The notes under the pieces are model-generated. The model was not told the origin of the DNA and made no database searches. It saw only the letters and a list, made by a program, of their open reading frames with translations. A stretch of 64,000 bases of DNA from Ectocarpus siliculosus (Eukaryota; Sar; Phaeophyceae; Ectocarpales; Ectocarpaceae), in contig FN649727.1 in NCBI GenBank assembly GCA_000310025.1, positions 742,821 to 806,820 of the forward strand, given 5' to 3'. Position 1 is the stretch's first letter. Each line of letters starts with the position of its first letter. Both the position numbers and the translations under genes were made by a program. Below, in pieces: positions 43,114 to 57,600 of this stretch.

Positions 43114-46100
43114 GTACGTGTGTGTGTGCCGGCTGGGGCGGCTTGATTGTTTCAAATTTGGATGGTGTTCTCCGGTGTTTGTAGGTTTCTGTCTTTAGCA
43201 TCTTGGTCGTCAAATGCTACCAAATGTTTGTTTTTGCCAATGTAGCCTACAATCTCCGATTTGTCTCTGGTCTCCTCTTCACACGCGCATGTAGCGATAC
43301 GTGTACATGTATTCATGTCAGTGATACCTCTACACACAGCCGTTAGAGGCACACAGCTGACGCGGAATCCTCAACACAACCAGTGCAAATACTACGCCGC
43401 GCCTGCCTGTCCAGGACGCAAACACCGGCGCCACATCAGCACGTTGCGCGTTTGAGCAGTTGTTCCTTCTCATGGTCGATCGCCAACTTGCTTAACCACC
43501 GCGTTGACGTCTCAGGGTTCGAGGCCGTGTGACACTAGCTAGCGTAGAGTGGTGAGCTGGATTTCTGTTCACCATGAAACAGCTGCCAATAGGGAACACC
43601 CTTACTCGCAGGTAGCATACAAGTGAAACGAAGAATGTGCTGGGGATGTAGTTGTTTATCATCCATCCAAACCAAACACCACACCCTTTGCCTTTTGCCT
43701 CGAACGGGGGCGTTTTCCGCCTGCTGTGCGCCTCGCACATGAACGTATTCTTCATGTGTGACGGTAGCGACCGTTGCTGGATATTGTGCGGCGATCAAGC
43801 GGGCTCCTGTACCGAGGGGAGGCATTGTCGTTGGGAGGCGGTGGCAAAGGAGGTGGACCTAGAGCGGTTACGGAGAAACCGGACTTGTTGGACGCGGGTG
43901 GGTGCTCGGTTCTCGTTCTACCTCGCCGAGGGGGAGGTGCAGTTGGATTCTTAGCAGCTAGTTTGATATTCTGTTTTTATCTAGCTTTGATTTGTGTGTT
44001 GATCAGGGAACTATTTGCTCGTCGTTCGAAGGCCAAAGTAGTTCCGTTCTCACGGGGATGCGAGATACTGGCATGCCCAAGAGTTGTCCGACGGATGTGT
44101 GTGGGCCATAGCTCTGCCTCGCGTTTCGCCTGGCGGGCTTGCTTCGTCCATGCAGGATGTCTGTTCGGTGATACAGGACATCCGTGTCGGTTATGTTGAC
44201 GGGGCCGACCATAGCGAACACGGTGGTGTGTCTCCTCGTGTGTGAGCACTTCGCCCGAACGGTACAGTATTCGTGTTTCTTCTGCGGGTGATGATCAACG
44301 GAGCTTACTTTTTGTGCTCCGACCCTTACGCGACCCACGGCCTGCCCGCTCCGATCACTGCCACGACCCCTCACCGGAAACAGAGACATACGGGAGTGCT
44401 GTTGCAGCTGAGTACTTTCGAGCTGCAGATGCTATCATGGACAAGGACTTCCAGGCTCCTGCGAGGTGCATGTTCTATGTTTAGGTCGCATCGGGCTCCC
44501 TCTATACTTGTCGTTGGCGGTCCTTACTGGACTACCATGCAGGATAATACACCTGCAGAGAAAGTACTTTCTTGTTGTCTACAGTTTTGGCTGCACACTT
44601 AGAGCGTTGCAGCGAGAATTGCCGGCAAGAACGTGGTTCACAAGGTAGGCTTGCTGCGTGCACCACACCCGTTTTTTCCTGGTGCTACTGGCGGTAGGGG
44701 TCTGCGTTTGCCCACAAGCGAAGAAAGCTGTTTCGCTCGTCATGCTCAAAGACCCCTATTTTGTTGGAGAATTTTGCACGCCCACTCTGTTTGTTCGGTC
44801 GCGCAGAACTACAGCTGTAATACACGGCCACGACAATAAATAGTAAATTACTTGAAATCAACAACGCACGGTTCCGCGCGGGCGAACAGGCCATCCAACG
44901 CACATATCATGGTTTCCAACAAGGAGGCGGCCGCTGCTTGGGGCACGGCTTGCAGCATCTGGCCCTTGGGGGACTCGCTCGACTACTCATGGCTCCATAG
45001 CTGCGCTGAGTTGTGAGTTGGTGTCCTGTAAGCTGGTCCTTGCTGCCATTGTGACAATGTAGAGATAAGGTGGGGTATGCGAAGACCCTTTCACTTTCGC
45101 CATGTTTTTGATAGTGTTCCGTAGAGTGGGTGGGGCACAACAACTCGGAAGCCTGTAGCGTCCGTCATATGCACGCCTCTGCACGCAGTTCGCCCCAGGC
45201 TTTGCATCGGAAACTGTGGGAAACCAGTTGCTACCTCCATTGAACGGTGTCGACGGTCAACGACCTCTCTCGTACGTAATGTGGTGTATCTCCTAGCTGT
45301 GCACGGGGGGGACTTGCAAGTATCGTAAGAAATCCGACATCCGGCCACCCCTTGCTGGCCAAGAAACTTCTGCCAATGACCGTCGGTGGGAAACAGGTAT
45401 ATTCCGGCGAGAAACGCAACCTTGTCGGGGCATTGCTCGAAACAAGGTGACATTCTGACGAGCTTTAATTCAAGGATATGCGCGCGCGAATGAAGTCGCC
45501 CGTGCACGCTTCTTCGGGGCGTGCATTTTGTGTATTTTCTGCACCATGTATGTACAGCAGTAGATTTGCTGTTTGTTTATCCCTCGACAACAGGTGGGAC
45601 CCTCGCTGGGAGAGACCAGGAAGCCGGAGCTCGCCGCCGAACGGTAATCGGTGAGAGAAGAGTCCATCTAGACAACGAAACTGTGCGTTGCGTAGCACGT
45701 GCGATGCTTCTCACAGGCTCTCTGGGTGTGTGCGACTTCCCCTAAGGCGAGGCGAAAGGTTACCTAAAGGAACAGAGAGAGGACTCTCAACGATGAGTCG
45801 AAAAACACCACTGCAAGGAGTCCGGCAGCTCCCGCAATCGAAGAATTTTGAAATGAATCCTTCAGAAAGATTGCGATATGAACCATCTCATTCTCACTCT
45901 CCACCGGCTTGGTGTAATGCCGTTTTTCGGTCAGGGAGGCTTTCTTCTGGCGTGACGAAGACGGCATGAGACGTTTCTTGGCCGAGGGCCTTCGGATAAA
46001 CTCGGGCTTGTCAGAGGCAATCAGGTGAACCATGCAAATCCAGAAGAGAGTCGGTGTAGTCTACGGTGAATGTGCCTGTGCTAACATCGGTTTCATTCAG

Positions 46101-49100
46101 GCGCTTGCCCAATACCATCGCGACCTGCAAGCTTGGGTCATAGTTTGTGGGCCTGTCCGCCATGGCCCTTGGCTGCTTTCGTCTCACGGCACGTGGAAGG
46201 TGTGCCATCGACACCATAGTAGCCCATATGGGCCATCGAAGCAGCTCAGGGAAAGGCGTACAATGCCACGCCAGAGACGGTGGTTTTCGTTCAGGCTGCC
46301 GACGCTGCTAACAACCAATTGCCTACCTCTGTATTTTCACAACCGTACAAAAAAGCTGTTACAACGTGAATGCTACCGTTGGTTGAGAGAGGAGAGGGGA
46401 CCTGCCCCCCCGCGAAAATCGGGCTGCCGCGTTGGTTCGAAAATGCAATAGTTGACCGAAGAAACTCCGTACCCTGCGATTGATGACGTGTTCTCGTGGT
46501 GGCAGAGGCCGCCATGAAGTTCTCGTCCGCAGTGGAGAATTCTCGTTCGGCTCGGAGGCGAGAAAAGGTGCTGTGATTCAGGACACGTTTGTGTGTATTC
46601 CGGCGTCCGAGGATCGAGCCGTTCGTTCGGCTCTAGGGATTCCTGCCGAAAGAATTCCCTATCGATAGAGGCCCGTAGACAGGGATGTTCACCATTCAAA
46701 CGAGGAAGGGCTTCTGCGGCACCTGTACTACGTTCTTCAACAGCATCACTGTGGAGTACAACGACAAGAGACGCGGCTCCCGGCCACCACCCACGATCAT
46801 TGGAAACGGAGACGTCTGTTGGCGGGTGGGTCGGGGTAAAATCGAAACATTCGTTGGTAGAGATCGATATTTAGCCTCCCTCCCCTTCCTTCCCCCGCGT
46901 GCTTTGTAGGGTCTAGGGTGTCGTACAGGCTGGGTGTTTGGGCATTGAGTTTTGTCTGGGGCAAGGGAGGGCACCAGTTTGGAGCCTAACTACGGGTGAT
47001 GTTCGTCAATGGCGAACCGATACGCTGACGAAAGCTGCTCTAGGAATTTATGCGACTGTCGCAATCCGTTCCAACCACCTTCGAGGGCTGTGCCAAAGTC
47101 TCGAGGGGACCGAGCACCCGAATGCCCGCCGCTTTTGTGTTTGAGGTTGAGTGATTGAGTGATTCAGAACATGTTTTACGCGAACATGTTGGTCTTCATT
47201 GCGAAGTCGATCACGAAACTCTTGCAAGAGAGTGAGCGCCCTGGACTGAAAGGAAGGCCCACGTTCATGGACCCATGGACACCACCCAACGTTCATGAAA
47301 GCGAACGCACAGAAGCAAAGGTATACTTGGTGTTTGGGAATACGCCCACAACCCGGTCGTTGCGTGGCCGCTCCGATTCGTAAGCAAACAAACATCCCGG
47401 GCAACTGTTACGGCCACGCGCTTAACATTGCGTACAACACGGAACATCTGTATTTTATTGTGGACTGGCAGTTTCTCCGGGGGGAAGGGTGCTTTGGGGT
47501 GCTGTCTATCTTCAACTCAGTAGGATCAGCGAACTGCTGTAGACTAGTCCTGCAGTTCAACAATCAGACACAGCCGCTGGGTTGTATATTGAGAGAGCTA
47601 CGAAGATCCGGAAGACTTTTTTTGTGCGGAAACTTATCGCGGGTACAAGAACACCCAGAGGGGTGTGGCACTTTACGCCCGATCTTCCTACATGTAGAAG
47701 CGAGTACATTTCGACACAATTTGAAATTTGAACTTCGAAAGATATGGTCATGCTCTTGACTGGCTCTTGAGGGCTGACCGAACCTCCTTTCCTTTTAGTT
47801 GCAGACTATGTATATACCTGGCTCTGTAACATATGATGGAACCTTGCGCCTTAGAGTGTAACAACCGAGTGGTTCACACGCGTGCAAGAAGACAAACCAG
47901 AGGCCTTGTTTCGCTCACAAACGTCGCAACACTGACTGCACGCCATGCTTATATCCCCTCTCTCTAGCACCTTTACTCGCCCCAAACCCTTGCAGTAGGT
48001 AGGCACATGAGCTAAGTTATAGACTACGATACCAACAGAAAGCAGTACGCTGGCCTCGCCTAGAGGTTGGTACGCGTCCGAAGTCGTTCGTCATCTTGGA
48101 ATGAACCCTCTAGACTATGTGTACTCTGTGGGTATATCTCGAATGGGTAGTCTTTCTGTGTGTGTTTTTATTATTCCTTAATTACTCTGAAGTCTAACCG
48201 TTTTTTTTCACCGTTACGGCTTGTACGAACGGTTCCCACAGGCTGTAGACTATACCGTGTGCAATTGGAGATATAAGGTGCACCCTGTCATGATCTGAAC
48301 CGTAGTTACATACCTTTCTGGGAAAATGAACGATTTCACCTTTCTATCGCCCTCTACAGCAGTCTATCCAATGTGTCGCCAGTGCGATAGTGTGGAGAGG
48401 TGCTGCGAATCCACCTCCGCGCGGACCGCCGCCGCCTGTGTTCAGATGGGTTTCTACTGCAGTGGAAGCGGTTTGATCTCGAGACTTTTTTTTTTTTCGC
48501 ACGCACGTGCGGATAGAAATAAAGAGGACCTGCACGGCGACAAACACACGAACAAGTTCTTCTCTCACCTGTGGCGTGGTTGTTTGTCCATCTGCAGGCC
48601 CAACTGACTTCTTCTCTTCGAGGTGTGTGAGAGCATATTTTAGACCTATGCATGCATATTAATTAATCTAGCTACAATATTCAGATCTGTTCTGTCGGCT
48701 CCATATTCTCGACCGGTTCTTCTCTCGACTCCCGCAGCCCAGACCTGTCGGTTCAATGTAACAAGGGAAGTGGCACGAGAGCACGTATGCATATGGACAT
48801 GTGGACGTACCGTCGCGACATCCGAGTCACGTTTTGTGCATTTCTTGAATTGGTTCGACACCGCCGTTGGAAAGAGCTGCTGTTACTATGTGGTGCTAGG
48901 GTGGGGTGGAGGACTGCTGTGGGCCCAATTTGCTTGCCCGAGTTGAACTTTTAGTGCTTCTTGTCACAGCATTTATTTGCGGACGAACGGGTCACTTCTC
49001 ACCTGGCATCTAAGGGTGCGGGTGACAGCACTGCTGCTGTACAGCAGTCCCATAGGTAGTTCAAGAGCCATTGCTGTTTAGCCAGCACGGGGTGGACTCG

Positions 49101-52100
49101 CCGATTTACTAACACATCGGGCCTCTCCTTGTAGAGACCAGCTGATGCACATCACCACATGCCCGTGTGCAGCATCTTGCAGAGGTGCAGAGCGCAGTAC
49201 TGCTGTAGAAGGATTGTTCCGCACGCGATGCCACTCCTTTCTGGTAAAAGGCACAGTCCACACAGCATGCGCCCCCGTGTAGAATTGCAGTGTGCCAACG
49301 GCCTTCGACCCTGCTATATCGGGACCACCAACTGTGTTGCGGACATATCTACGTCTGATGTGGGGCCCTCTTGAACGCAGCAGAGAGTCTATTCTCGGTA
49401 ACGGCCCTCTGCAACTACAGCAACAGGTGAAGAAATGTAGACCTTCGAGGAACTTTTGTCCCTAATCATCTTCGCTTGTTCTACCTGGTGAAGAATGACA
49501 TTGGTTGCTTCACCCTTGAACTCCTCAACAAGGCTGCCGGGTTATGCGGGAAGCATTATAGTCTGTGGGGGGTTGCTACTGCTGTATATATATGTAGACA
49601 GGAGTTGAAAATGACAGGGAGAAAGGAGAAACGCAACGATCCCGCAGGTTCAACCGCGGAGTTGCGCCGCATCGATCTTTGGTGCTTGGGTGGAAGCGCC
49701 TCCAGGCTCCAGGCTATGTTGTTTTGCCGGGATTTTTTTTTACCGTGAGTGTATATTTTTCGGGCTTTTCCGACACCACCGCCACTAAAGCCCACCACCG
49801 TCACGTATGACGGGACCTTCGAGTAGCTTTAGTCCTGACAACAAGTCCTTCCGTGAAGAGACGAAGGGAAATGAAGGCGTGCGGCGTTCTGGGTAGGGAA
49901 AACAGCGTTGGAAAAGTACTGACCCAGAAATCAGGCTTTTTTCCGATGCGGGAATTTTCCCATATCGTCCCCGGGCAAACGGTTTGGCGCACTTACACCC
50001 ACCTGGCGCCACCCTGGGTCTACGTGGGCTGCTGAAATAAGACCACACAGTACTTACACATCATTCTAGACGCTGTTTACCAGTTTTCCGCCATTGTTTA
50101 GCAGACTGTGCTTGTGACGAGGGTCACACGACACGCTGACTTGGAGGCAGATCTGGTTGAACAAACAGATTTGGAAGACGCCTCAGCATCTGACGCTGGG
50201 CCGTGCGACTTGAATCAATCGGTGAACACCCAAGCTGGTGTTGTTGTCGTTCTGTGGCATCCACAACATGAAGGGTTCGTCCTTTCTGGATGCAGATATC
50301 GGCAAACATGAAACGTGGATCTGGGCCCTCTTCGGTCTCTACTTCCAAGAGGATGTTCGCCAGGGGCTCCACAATCCAAATACACCGCAAGGGTGGTGGT
50401 CGCGGCAAGTCGGGAGAGAAAAAAACGAAAACGATAGCAAAACAGAGAGGAGAGATGTTTGGGGCCTGGTATCATCTGACGGGGGAGGTCCGGCGACAAT
50501 ACCAACGGACAATCCTTGTGTCTCGCACCTGCAGCTGGCACCCTCGAAGTGGCACCTGGGGTTAAAGGTCTATTGGTTGAGACTTCTAACAACAACAGAG
50601 TGCCAATTGAGGCGTGTAGTGTGGCCCTGTTGTTTGGTGATGGTTCGCAAGGCGTTCTGATTTTTGGGGACACTGGTCCCGGGCAGTAATAAAAAAAAAG
50701 GCCAAGCAATACTGAGGGGGGCAAGCGCAAAAGAAGCATCTCACCCACCGATTTAAACGGCCGCCGGGCAACCTAGAGCTACGACGTCTAGAGGAGTATC
50801 TTCAAAAACCCCTCTTGCGCCCAGGACACGAAGCTCCTGCAAAAGGTGTCCAAGACAAAATCTCTTATCGTTGTCCCCGTCGATAATGGGGGTATCGGGA
50901 TTTTAGACAGATAGAGAGAGGCCTCAGGCGGGGAGGCTATTTGCCCATGCACCCAGCTCTGGAACTGTCCGCAACATCCCATCAGGAGGTGTAAATTTGT
51001 TTCCCCTATTCATCAAATTCAGTTGGGTCCTCAAAAAAACTGAATACAATAATAAATACCCCCAAGACAAAGACAACATACAAAAATTATACCCCAACAA
51101 TTTGCCACATCGCACCACCGTGCGATAAAAAAACAAGAACGTAGTGATTTACTTCGATTATCGCACGGGGGTCGCTGATGACTGAAAATCACAAAAAGCC
51201 TCACCTTGCTCTTCCTTTTTTAAGGCCTCCGAACGTGGGGGCCTTCCCACGTCAGACGGTCTTTGAAAGCGAAGAAGGCCCACCGCCCGCCCCCCCAATT
51301 TCGCGACAGCACCAATTTTTCTGCGCGGACAGGCTACAGCCATGTGTTTTGGTGCACATCATGCTTGTACAAGAACAACATGGCAGCAGACCGTATACCC
51401 TGCGTTGTGTACACGCTTTTATTGTTCCGCTGCTAAGTGAATCGGCACACCCCGTAGAACTTCGGCGATCGTCTCGTGTGAGTAACGCTTTCCTTTCTCA
51501 CCGAAACTGCCGTGGGCTCTGACAACCTACACCCTCTGCCCGTTTCGTGCCTGTCGAACCTGTGCATAATGAGTCAGGCGGCTTTAAATCAGCATCGACT
51601 CGTCCCTTCGGTTGGGGCATTGTCGGGTAGTCTTTCTCTTATTTTTTGTTTGCTTTCTAAAACAGATTGTTGTTTCACAGAGAGTGATAGAAGGGTTTTC
51701 AAAAACATCTACAACACCCTGAGAAAAGCGAACGTGTGTGATGATCTTCAAGGGTGACTCTTCCTCAACATCCGTGGAGGGCGATTCCCTCGCATTGGCG
51801 TCACACAGTAAAACGTCTGATTTTGATGGCACCATGTACGGGTTTTGGCGCTGCACACCAGCAGACCTGCAGCGGGGAAAGAGGCGGTGCTAGACTTTTT
51901 AGTCGACCTATACGCATGTATCGCAATCCCGAGGTCTTGAGGTCTTAACTGAACTAGTGGGAAAACATCGAACATGCGGATGTGAACACGTGAACATCTC
52001 TCCTGGTGCCGCAATCAACGAGGTTTTTACAAAATCGCTACGAAACTATAGATTCAACCAAATACAGTCAAGAGAGTGCCCGCTGCAAGGCCACGCTGCA

Positions 52101-53310
52101 CGTTGCCCCCTCCCCCCACGCTCCTTAGGACGCGGTTCGGGCGGCATGTCGCCCTACCCCATGCCCCTTCCGAAGTGGATAGGGGTCGCATGATGCCCCA
52201 CCCCCACGCCCCTTCCTACGTGCCTAAGGGCGCACGCCCATTCCGCCATATGCCCTTTTGAATCCACCTTCTCCCGTTGCTCCTGTGGGGGCCATCTCCG
52301 CCATCTGCTGATACGATACTGCTGTCGTGGGTGGCGTGCCCGCGGCAGCTCTCGACTTGCATTTCACGCCCCCCGCACCAGGCGGGGCTGAATTACAGCA
52401 ACCCTTTTGCTAATCTCCAATGCTCCACCAGCCACCCTGTGATGGAATGCGCGCGGTGACACACACGACTTCATGCGCCCCCCCCGAGAAGACCATGGCT
52501 CCGCTGCCGTGCCGTACATATCTCGTCAAGTCATACCCGCGGCTACCACTAAGAAGCCTCTGCCTCCACGTCCAGCTCGTAGTCGCCGGGCGCCACCTCG
52601 ATTGCTAAGGTTGCCTGCTCCGATGTGCAAATGCTCTTGTCGAGTGCAAACCCTCAAGAGTTATCGGATAAGGTGATGTGTCGCTTTCGGGAGGTTTGCC
52701 CTAGGCCAACCGGTATCCCCGCTTCGTCGCACCGGCAACAATGGTTTACCTCCCCCCTTACGTCGGCCGCCACCTCCGCGGCCTTCTCCGTCGCAGACAT
52801 CGTTGCCGTTGCCGTTGCCGTTGCCGCCTTTACCACCACCGTTGCAAGTCATTGCAATCGTCGGTTGCCGCCGTGGCGTCAGGGTCCGTGGCCAGGTTGC
52901 TACCAGCTTGCCGCTCGCCACGTTTGCCATTTTCGCGAGGAAAGCCTGTTCGGTCTTATGATGATGGCGATGACCGTGCCGCTGATCCTTCACCTGTTTG
53001 AGGTTGGCGTGCTGCGAACCCGCAACACGGATGATTGTCCCCTCGATCCAGGGTCCGCGCGGACTGCAAGGTAAATTGGCCATGTGTTTTTCTCGGGCCG
53101 TAGGGCAGAGAGGAGGTGAGAGACGGAAACGGACATCTCTTGGATCCGTTTTCATTTAGGCGGTCGGCAAATTGCTCCACCACGACCAGCGACTCGGTTG
53201 GGGTCTTGTCGACAGGTATCGACAAGTCAATAAGTTTTTTGAACATTGTTGAACAACCCCTGTCTTCGCTGTCCGCGATGGTGGGTCTTGTACCCGGCCT
53301 AGTCCTTCAG
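43114..53310. other. Unassigned region with a few weak coding signals
   Basis: About 10 kb without a gene I can defend. Weak signals: 44658-44843 + (a hydrophobic start FFLVLLAVGVCVC like a signal peptide, no ATG); 46235-46340 + (AYNATPETVVFVQAADAANN, ending in a stop); 46567-46668 + (VCIPASEDRAVRSALGIPAE); 47159-47383 + (FIAKSITKLLQESERPGLKG). None has a recognised domain or a complete splice model. A (gttgcc)n microsatellite lies at about 52802-52826. Confidence 0.4.
48133..48161 (+). repeat. 29-bp dispersed repeat, copy 2
   Basis: Exact match to 3835-3863, which lies in the gene 1 intron; here it is in unassigned DNA. A related shorter piece, gggtagtctttct, occurs near 51626. Confidence 0.6.
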
Positions 53311-53477
53311 AGTATTTTTCGCCGTCACTCATCTGGCGGGGATAGCTTTGCCGGAGTCTTTCGCTGTAGAGCCCAAGAAACGTCGTGGAAAGAAGCGCCT
53401 GGACATTCCGGTGGATTTCGTCCTAGGTATAGCCCTCTGCCAGAAAGAAGCTTTCGGGTTTCTCAAGTCCCTGACAG
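53311..53477 (+). CDS. Candidate exon with basic PKKRRGKKR motif
   Basis: Between an acceptor (agtccttcag) and a strong donor (gtaagt) the frame is open and reads VFFAVTHLAGIALPESFAVE, then PKKRRGKKRLDIPVDFVLGI and CQKEAFGFLKSLTG. PKKRRGKKR resembles a nuclear localisation signal. It ends about 1.1 kb before the start codon of ROCO gene 2 and has no obvious connection to it. Product unknown. Confidence 0.4.
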
Positions 53478-54587
53478 GTAAGTGACTCGCTGTGCCCCCT
53501 TCAAATCGTCCATTTAAGAGCAATTTTCATCACAGATTGATCAAGACACGACGCGTTTCCTGATTCACACATTGTGGTAAGGGGTTCAAGAAAACCCGTC
53601 TTCTTGTCCGCTGAACCAACAAGACCACCACCAACACGTATTGGCTATAGGAATCACACACGTTGCGGCAATGAGCCCCTGACGTCTCCGCTGGCCGGTC
53701 TTGTCTCCGGGCCTCCTCCCGCAGGGATCCTTGGTGCTACACGGCTGGTTCCCGGTGTGGTGTTGCCTCCCTCTTGGCTTCGTGTTACGGGCGGCGTGAA
53801 ACTCTCGTCTGGATGCGGCCCCTCCGCCCGTGACGACAGCGCCCACCTTTGTGCTGCCGGACTCCGCCTCATTTTATCTCTTTCCTAGGACGGCTCGCTG
53901 CAGGTTCTACAGCTCCTGCACGTTGCTCCTGCACCTTGCTCCTGCACCTTGCCCGGACGTTTCTTCTATAGCAGATCGTTGCCCCTCTCTTGCTTGCGAG
54001 TATCGTCGGTGGAATCACCCTACCGTCGGTGTCAGTCATATTCAACGGGTTTCCTCGAGAGACATACATGCGTGTTCGTGTGTATCCTTGTGTGTGTGGA
54101 CGATTGGAGATTTTCCTTTCCCTGCACATCGTACCTAATTTGTTTGTGTGGCTTTGCTGGCCAGTATTGATGAAGCGCAAGTGATCCTGCACGAGTCACC
54201 CCCGGTTCGAGCACCCCGTTCAACCCTGTTCGTATTTGGGGAGGATGCCCTTTCGGATCAACCATCCCACCCATGCAATTCCATTACTCCAGCCTGCAGT
54301 TGGGCTTTCCTTCTTGTAACTTCGCGTAATGCGCACGTTTTCGTTTTGTTTGTGACATTTTCTCCTATCCGAACCAAAATATGGCCGACTTTCCGAGGGA
54401 ACTTACGTAAATCTCCCCTTTGAACGATGCAGCAACATGTGCGTACAGCTCGTGACACAACAAACACTGCCGCTTCCGGCGCATTGTTGGGGGGCAGCGT
54501 TTCGGCATGAACAAGAACCGTATTTGTGTGTATTTTGTCTTCCCGGATTGACATTTGCCTCTCTGTCTTACCTTCCTCAACAGAGCC

Positions 54588-54645
54588 ATGGCAAGCACGA
54601 GTCAGACACCGATGGCATCAGCAGCAGCTCCGCTGGCCGCAGCAG
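54588..54645 (+). CDS. Gene 2 first coding exon
   Basis: The ATG lies in a good context (agagccATGG) and encodes an Ala/Ser/Thr-rich lead of 19 residues plus one base, with donor gtgaac. The start was chosen because this exon joins in phase 1 to the LRR cap exon at 54899 and no upstream in-frame exon is evident. Confidence 0.65.
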
Positions 54646-57600
54646 GTGAACCATTTCGAACTACAAACACTTCCTTGCTCTGGTAAAGCTGTGTTGGGTA
54701 TGTATGTATTCCCACAGACGACCGAACAGGACCTCGAAAACAATGTGACCTGCTTGGGGTCGTCAAGTGGTTGAGCTCTTTGTTCGCTCTCTGTTTGACT
54801 CAATGTTTATGCCTCATGCCCGTGCAGAAGCACCGTACGATTTACGTTGTCACTCACGTTGACATACATGACGATGTGCTGCTGATCGCCTTGAACAGGC
54901 TCGGCGGAGACAGATCGCGAAGTGCTCCTTCACTTTTTCCGATCAACGGGCGGGGAATCGTGGACACATCAAGAGGGCTGGGCGGAGAATGCGGACGACC
55001 TCGGCAGCTGGTACGGGGTCATGTCGAACGCAGAAGGTCGAGTGGTGAAGTTGGAGCTGCATGGAGAAAAGGATGATTTTGACATTCCCACCGGCAACAA
55101 CGTCACTGGTAAGACCGGAGAGAACGTGCACGACTCACACGAAGTTTGTATCGACTATCTCATGGGCTGCAGCACATTCGTTTTTCTCTCTAGGTTCCAT
55201 GGGCACTCAATAGTAATTTACTGGGATCTGCTTATGGTGGTATCAGCGTTCCCGAATCATGCAGACGTGGCGTTTAGCGGTTGGTGTGGATTCCACAAAC
55301 GATGCCCCGTTCGTTCACTAGTACCGCGTTTGGTGAAAGATGTTGTTGTAACCGTCTCCTAGGCGCACCTGGAGTGAATGACCGCGTACATTTTGCCCAA
55401 CAATAGTCCTCGTGGTTTTATGCACTTGTTTATATTCGGGTAAGGTGGTAAGTTGTTACGAGTGTGCACATCGTTCGTTGCTGGGGTATGACTAAACGAT
55501 TGTATGCTCTTGGCTTATTGTTCTGGACGTTGTGCGATCTTTTTGGAGTATCACGAGTCATCGTCTTGTAACCCTTCCGTGTGGAGGTGTCACGATGCGT
55601 AGACCCCTGTGAAGGGACGATGCGCGATTGTTGCTCTGCACCCTTCATGTTCCCTCTACTGCTTCAGAGGAGTTGTGGGTAATCGGTTGTCAACTCGTTC
55701 ACATGCCGTCTATCGCGCATATGCAAACCTAACACTGGTCTTGCGGACGCTTCAATTGTTGCTGATGCTGTGATCCGTGTATGGTGTTGTGTGTTGTTCT
55801 TGCTGATGTTGCTTGCAGGTGGCATACCGCCGGAGCTCGGTGGACTCGGTGCTCTTGAGGAGCTGAATCTTGGCGGCAACAATCTCTCCGGTAAGCAAGC
55901 CCGGTGATCGGATGTTGGGTCACAGGTTGGCTCGCATCCTTGGCGGTTGTGCACCTCATGTGTGGCCAACGCCAAAGACGGGGTGGACATTGTCTTGAGG
56001 CGTTGTCGTTGGTCGTGGTGAGTCATCGGGTGGTGCATGACAGAGGCGTGGCGAGGTGGATGTGGTTTTTGGGCCTGGTGCTCCGGAGGCGCTTGGACAA
56101 GCAACCTAACTCGTTGCCTGGAGTCGATGAGATTGTGCAGGACATGCTTGGTGCCTGCGATTCTCTAGGCTAAAAGTTGTCGCGAACTTGTCGACCTCAA
56201 AATGAATTGTGTTAAGAAAAAGGGTGCCACGACATGAGTGTCAGGGGACATCCACGAACTGTGCACAGATACATGCGGTTGGACATTGTTCCTGCGGCGC
56301 AAATGGTTTGTGGTGTTGCTCGCCTCTTGGATGATGCGATCGGAAAGTGGATGAAACCCGACACGCCAATTGTGTGACGGCCCTTGAGTGGAACGCCAAA
56401 GTTTGGCAAGTGATGCTGGTTGCCATGATCGCGCATGACCGTGCCCCTGGTGGTGTTCTCTGAACTTGGAGTCAATCATGGGCGTGTTGTTTTGTGAGAC
56501 ACCTTGGCACATGGCTGGACGAGATTGGCGTTGGCATGAAATGTTTGTCGCGCACGGCCAGTATTGGCCAGCGGTCCACAGTTGTGAATGCTGTTTCAAC
56601 GTTTAGCTGGCCTTCCTTTCTGGAGGGCGCGGAAAGTATTGGCGACGCAAGTGGCTGTCTCTCATTAGGTGGGTAGGCACCTAGATGTGGGGATTTGGAA
56701 CCGAAGCCAAGATGGGTAGGGTGCACCTAATTCGCCGAACGCTGTACAATCGTGAATTAACTGATATACCATTACTTGTGCAGGACAGCGGACCATTTGC
56801 GATGAGGTGCAGGTTTACGTGGTCCAAACGACTTGTGCGCCTGTCGTGTTGGTTACATGCAGGCGCGATTCCGTCGCAACTAGGCCAACTGGGGGCCGTG
56901 AAGTAGCTACTCCTTTCGTATAACGGCCTAACCGGTGAGTGTAATAGCGAGCAAGTGTTATTTTGATTGGTTGATGCTTTCGCAGCCCTTTTTTGCTAGG
57001 TTGGCAGCGTGGACATTCTGTTTCTGCAGTTTTGATAGATCCAGCAGCTGCTGTGTTGACTGGCGTATTTCCATCAAGCAGCTGATTGGTTGACCGGCGT
57101 ATTAGTTGTCGTCTACTGGGCTCATGGTGCGATACGAAAGTTGGGTTGTCGCGAAGTGTAGCACGAAAAGCCCGCATGAGCGAACCCGTCCGTGAACGCA
57201 AGGAAAACACGCTGTATCCAGTTGATCCACATGTCACAACGGGTATGCCCCACCCTTTCTGGCATTTGGTAGTGGAGCCATGGGTAGGGCCGTCGTCCAC
57301 TGCACACCTCGATGAGGTTGTGATCATGTCGATTCCGCTACAACCATGCGGGGGCTCACATGTGAACCAACGAGTTCAAAAGGTCTTTTCATGCTCGTGG
57401 CGTAGTTATTGGACGACTGGCGATGTCGTTGGAGAGTTGGGTGTGTTCGAGTTGTGGGCGTTCCTTGTGGAGGTGTCAAGCCTAGCCTCCGGCGAAACGG
57501 ACAATTCGTACCTTCGCTCCCGTCCCCCTGTGGGGTCTCTCTGTATTTGTTCAGAGGAGTTGGCGCGTATTCGGTCACCAACTCGTTCATTTTGTCGTCT

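Noticed and set aside
52661-53155. 164-residue - strand ORF with Gly/Asn runs
   Set aside because: The runs come from a (gttgcc)n microsatellite; the rest has no protein-like pattern.
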